Assembly: GCA_018817515.1 (NCBI GenBank)
Contig: JAHIUD010000040.1
Coordinates: 1 to 61,122 of the forward strand
Direction: 5' to 3'
Length of the DNA stretch: 61,122 nt
From: Pseudomonadota bacterium
GTDB lineage: Bacteria; Desulfobacterota; Desulfovibrionia; Desulfovibrionales; Desulfovibrionaceae
Shown piece after piece: positions 58,896 to 61,122 of this stretch. The translations under genes and the position numbers were made by a program. Position 1 is the first letter of the stretch. Each line of letters opens with the position of its first letter. A model generated the notes under the pieces. That model was not told the origin of the DNA. It worked only from the letters and a program-made list of their open reading frames with translations, and did no database searches.

Positions 58896-60928
58896 TCCTT
58901 TCCGCTTTCTTGCCGTTGGCCCAGGCGCTCCAGGTAGCTCTGCGCCGGGCCGAAGTGCGGGGAATGCCTCGGCTCGCGCCGGAACTCGGCCTCCGCCTCG
59001 GCGAGGTCTCCGCGCTCGAAGAGCACCTGGCCGCGCTTGTGGTGCAGCCCCGGGTGCTCCGGCGCCAAGCCCGCAAGCTCGTCCAGCGCGGTGTCGGACT
59101 CGTCATAGCGCTTCGCGTAGCGCAGCACGTCCGAGAGGTTCAGCCGGTAATCGAGCTGATCTGGAGCCCGTTCAATGGCCCAGCCGAACGACAATGCCGA
59201 GGGGGCGTGCCAGCCGGTCCGGGCCAAGGCCGCGCCAAGGCGCCACCAGAACGTCGCACCGAGCCGGGAGGCAGGGCTGCCCGCTTCGACCTGGCAGGCC
59301 AGGAAGCTCCCGGGAGCACTTGGGGCCGGGTCTTTGGAGCAGTCCCGCGATAATCCGTCAAGGTATGCTTCCAAAAGGTCCAGCTGCCCGTGCAAAACAA
59401 AGTCGAACTCCTCCTGGCCGCCGCTGTCGAGACATTGACGCAGGGTCTTGATGACGTCCTCGCGCCGCCCCAGGTCGTCCAGCGCCAGTGCCTTGCGCAG
59501 CAGCGTCACGGCGTCGCCGGGGTGCTGGGCCAGGGCGCTGTCGAAGCGCTCCAGAGCCAACTGGGGGTTGCCCGCGTGGAGCAGGCAAAGGCCTTGGCGC
59601 AGCAGTTCCGCGTACGGAGGGGCCAAGGGGGTGGTGGTCAGCAAGGACAGCAGGTTTGCGCTCTGGGGTGTCAGGCCGAAGGTCTTGTCGAGCTGCGCGT
59701 TGCGGACCTCAGGCGTGAAGCAGGCCATGAACCGGGAGAGATTGTCGGCATAGGGCTCCGGTCCCTGGGCCAGCAGCTTGGCAAAGCCCCGGCGGAAGTC
59801 CTGCTCGTCGCCGTGGGCGAAGCACAGCCCAAGGCCGTGGGCCTGGGTGCGCCAGGCCATGAGCCCGACATCCGGCGCCAGGGTAGGTTTGCCAGCGGCA
59901 AAGGCCTGAAGCTGCGGGCCGGAGGAGCCGTAGTGGCAGGAGTAGGGCAGGGGCAGAAACGGGGTTTTGGGGTGGACGAGGGCGAGCCGGAACAGGGGCT
60001 CGGCCACGTAGCCCCAGCGCACGAAGACCCGGCCCTGGGCGTCCAGCTCCGCCAGGAGCGTGTCGATAGCGTCCTCGTCGTTGTCCGGCACTCGTTGGCC
60101 GAGCAGCACGCAAGAGGCCCCTGGCGTGGCCTGCACAGCGCGCAGGACCCACAGCGGATTCTTGCGCCGGTCAATCTTGCCCAGCAGCGGCAGCACAGGG
60201 CCTTGGGCGCGGTCCATAAAATCCTGCAGGGCCTGGCTGTCAGCGGCATCATGGGCGGAAAGGGCTTGGCCGGGCTCCCGACCCGGCGGGTCGGCAAAAA
60301 TATCCGGCAGGAGGACGAGGTGCTCCTCGCCGGGATCCAGCGCGGCCGTCTGGTACTCGTCCAGCGTCAGCACGGCGCGGAAGGGCTTGCGGGCGCGGAG
60401 CACCCGGTCCAAGGCGCTGGCGTAGAGGTCCTTGCGGCCCAGGTAGCAGTCGCGGTGGCCGAAGGTGACCAGGCCCACCGTGGGTGTGGGAAAGGCGAAG
60501 CCGGGCGGCAGGATGTGCTCCGCGTGGAACAGGAATTCGTCGGTGCTGAGCAGGATGCTGGCCACGGGCTGCAGCTCCCGCTGGGCCTGGAGCAGCTCGG
60601 CGCAGGCCTGGACCCGCAATTCCGTCTTGGACGCCGCAGCCTGCCGCTGGTCCAGGTGCTCCCCTGGATTCACGTCCAGGATCTGGACCCGCTTGTCGGC
60701 CTGGTAGCTGCGCTGATAGCTGGTTTTTGCAAGGCCCCGGCCCAGCAGGGCGACGCAAAATCCGCGCGACAGCGCCCACTGGGTCAGGGTGTCGGCGTAG
60801 ACAAGGAAATGCCCGTAGTTGAACAGGTTGTGGATGAGCAGCAGTGGCTTGCGGCTTGCGGCTGGCTGTGCGCTTTCCGGCGGCTCCACGGTGTCTGGGT
60901 TCTCCTGGCGGGGTGGGTGATTTCGCAT
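58892..60928 (-). CDS. Glycosyltransferase with C-terminal TPR-like repeats
   Basis: A 678-residue protein. After a Pro-rich N-terminus comes a GT-B-like part ('KPLLLIHNLFNYGHFLVYADTLTQWALSRGFCVALLGRG', 'VLPLLGKIDRRKNPLWVLRAV', 'FLPLPYSCHYGSSGPQLQAFAAGKPTLAPDVGLMAW'), the end being like the donor region of family 4. The C-terminal half has TPR-like repeats ('LCLLHAGNPQLALERFDSALAQHPGDAVTLLRKALALDDLG', 'LHHKRGQVLFERGDLAEAEAEFRREP'). This build resembles the 39.7 kb gene, which may be a paralogue. AGAG precedes ATG 60928; a longer frame to 61009 lacks support. Confidence 0.7.
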   Translation of the reverse strand: MRNHPPRQENPDTVEPPESAQPAASRKPLLLIHNLFNYGHFLVYADTLTQWALSRGFCVALLGRGLAKTSYQRSYQADKRVQILDVNPGEHLDQRQAAASKTELRVQACAELLQAQRELQPVASILLSTDEFLFHAEHILPPGFAFPTPTVGLVTFGHRDCYLGRKDLYASALDRVLRARKPFRAVLTLDEYQTAALDPGEEHLVLLPDIFADPPGREPGQALSAHDAADSQALQDFMDRAQGPVLPLLGKIDRRKNPLWVLRAVQATPGASCVLLGQRVPDNDEDAIDTLLAELDAQGRVFVRWGYVAEPLFRLALVHPKTPFLPLPYSCHYGSSGPQLQAFAAGKPTLAPDVGLMAWRTQAHGLGLCFAHGDEQDFRRGFAKLLAQGPEPYADNLSRFMACFTPEVRNAQLDKTFGLTPQSANLLSLLTTTPLAPPYAELLRQGLCLLHAGNPQLALERFDSALAQHPGDAVTLLRKALALDDLGRREDVIKTLRQCLDSGGQEEFDFVLHGQLDLLEAYLDGLSRDCSKDPAPSAPGSFLACQVEAGSPASRLGATFWWRLGAALARTGWHAPSALSFGWAIERAPDQLDYRLNLSDVLRYAKRYDESDTALDELAGLAPEHPGLHHKRGQVLFERGDLAEAEAEFRREPRHSPHFGPAQSYLERLGQRQESGKD

Positions 60929-61090
60929 GTTCTCTGGATTTACTGCCCGGTTGCTTGGGGTGTCAAGCTTGCGCCTTGTGCCGCGCGGGGGCTGCCGTGT
61001 CCGTGCCAACAGATTGCCATGCCATCACATAAGCCAAGCTGCGTCGCGCTGTCCAGCGGACCAGCCTGTCTGCTTGCGCGCAGGATTGCG

Positions 61091-61106
61091 GGGGGGTATA
61101 CCCCCC
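61091..61106. promoter_or_regulatory. 16-bp perfect palindrome GGGGGGTATACCCCCC
   Basis: Perfect palindrome upstream of the minus-strand glycosyltransferase start and near the window edge. G-tract/AT/C-tract sites of this type are bound by CsoR/RcnR-family metal sensors, but no such gene is in the window. Could also be part of a neighbouring gene's control region. Confidence 0.3.
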
Positions 61107-61122
61107 TCGGGGAGGTGGTCGG

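Noticed and set aside
1..61122. CRISPR arrays, tRNA or rRNA genes
   Set aside because: I found no regularly spaced short repeats, no cloverleaf-like segment with a T-arm consensus and no rRNA-like stretch in the intergenic regions.

Overview
This is a GC-rich bacterial window (more than 60% GC by eye, with a few AT-richer islands) devoted almost entirely to building and decorating a surface or protein-linked glycan. There are no rRNA or tRNA genes, so the host can only be guessed. Gene content and composition fit a Deltaproteobacterium of the Desulfovibrionaceae type, but this is inference.

Layout. Positions 1-4671: the C-terminal end of an STT3/PglB-type oligosaccharyltransferase, a WbpE-like sugar aminotransferase, an orphan GspC-like membrane protein and a glycosyltransferase-GDP-mannose 4,6-dehydratase fusion. 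4946-9349: a CMP-sialic-acid-type cytidylyltransferase coupled to a LIC12162-family transferase, then a decayed IS3-family element with a 4-bp target duplication. 9350-16453: a 931-residue protein with an exact 70-residue internal repeat, a TIGR04372-type glycosyltransferase, a methyltransferase and a sulfotransferase-like protein. 16761-28495: methyltransferases, radical SAM, AsnB, a short NeuB-like synthase, a GT2 fused to a degenerate cytidylyltransferase, SpsF, and a HisH/HisF/WbpG set for amidino-sugar formation. 28572-32319: methyltransferase, a small coupled ORF, a radical SAM-WbsX fusion and a cupin.

32390-39154 (minus strand) is the most striking part. It is a tightly packed eight-gene operon containing relatives of all four Campylobacter jejuni enzymes that make activated phosphoramidate for the capsular O-methyl phosphoramidate group (L-glutamine kinase, CTP:phosphoglutamine cytidylyltransferase, gamma-glutamyl-CDP-amidate hydrolase, CDP-amidate kinase). 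It also holds a methyltransferase, a formyltransferase and two unrecognised proteins. 39442-45853 (plus) carries glycosyltransferases, radical SAM and methyltransferases. 46103-52166 (minus) has two AT-rich presumably acquired genes, a methyltransferase, a perosamine-synthase-like aminotransferase and a cobalamin-type radical SAM enzyme. 52869-58864 (plus) has a GT9-GT2 fusion, a C-methyltransferase, an SDR and an FkbM-like protein. 58892-60928 (minus) is a glycosyltransferase with TPR-like repeats.

Together the genes suggest a glycan containing a GDP-mannose-derived 6-deoxy sugar (Gmd plus perosamine synthase, perhaps N-formylated), an acetamidino-type sugar, nonulosonic-acid-like residues, and dense methyl, possibly sulfate and probably phosphoramidate decoration. 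About twelve methyltransferases and four radical SAM proteins are present. Chemical structures are inference from family knowledge; only motifs and gene order are read directly.
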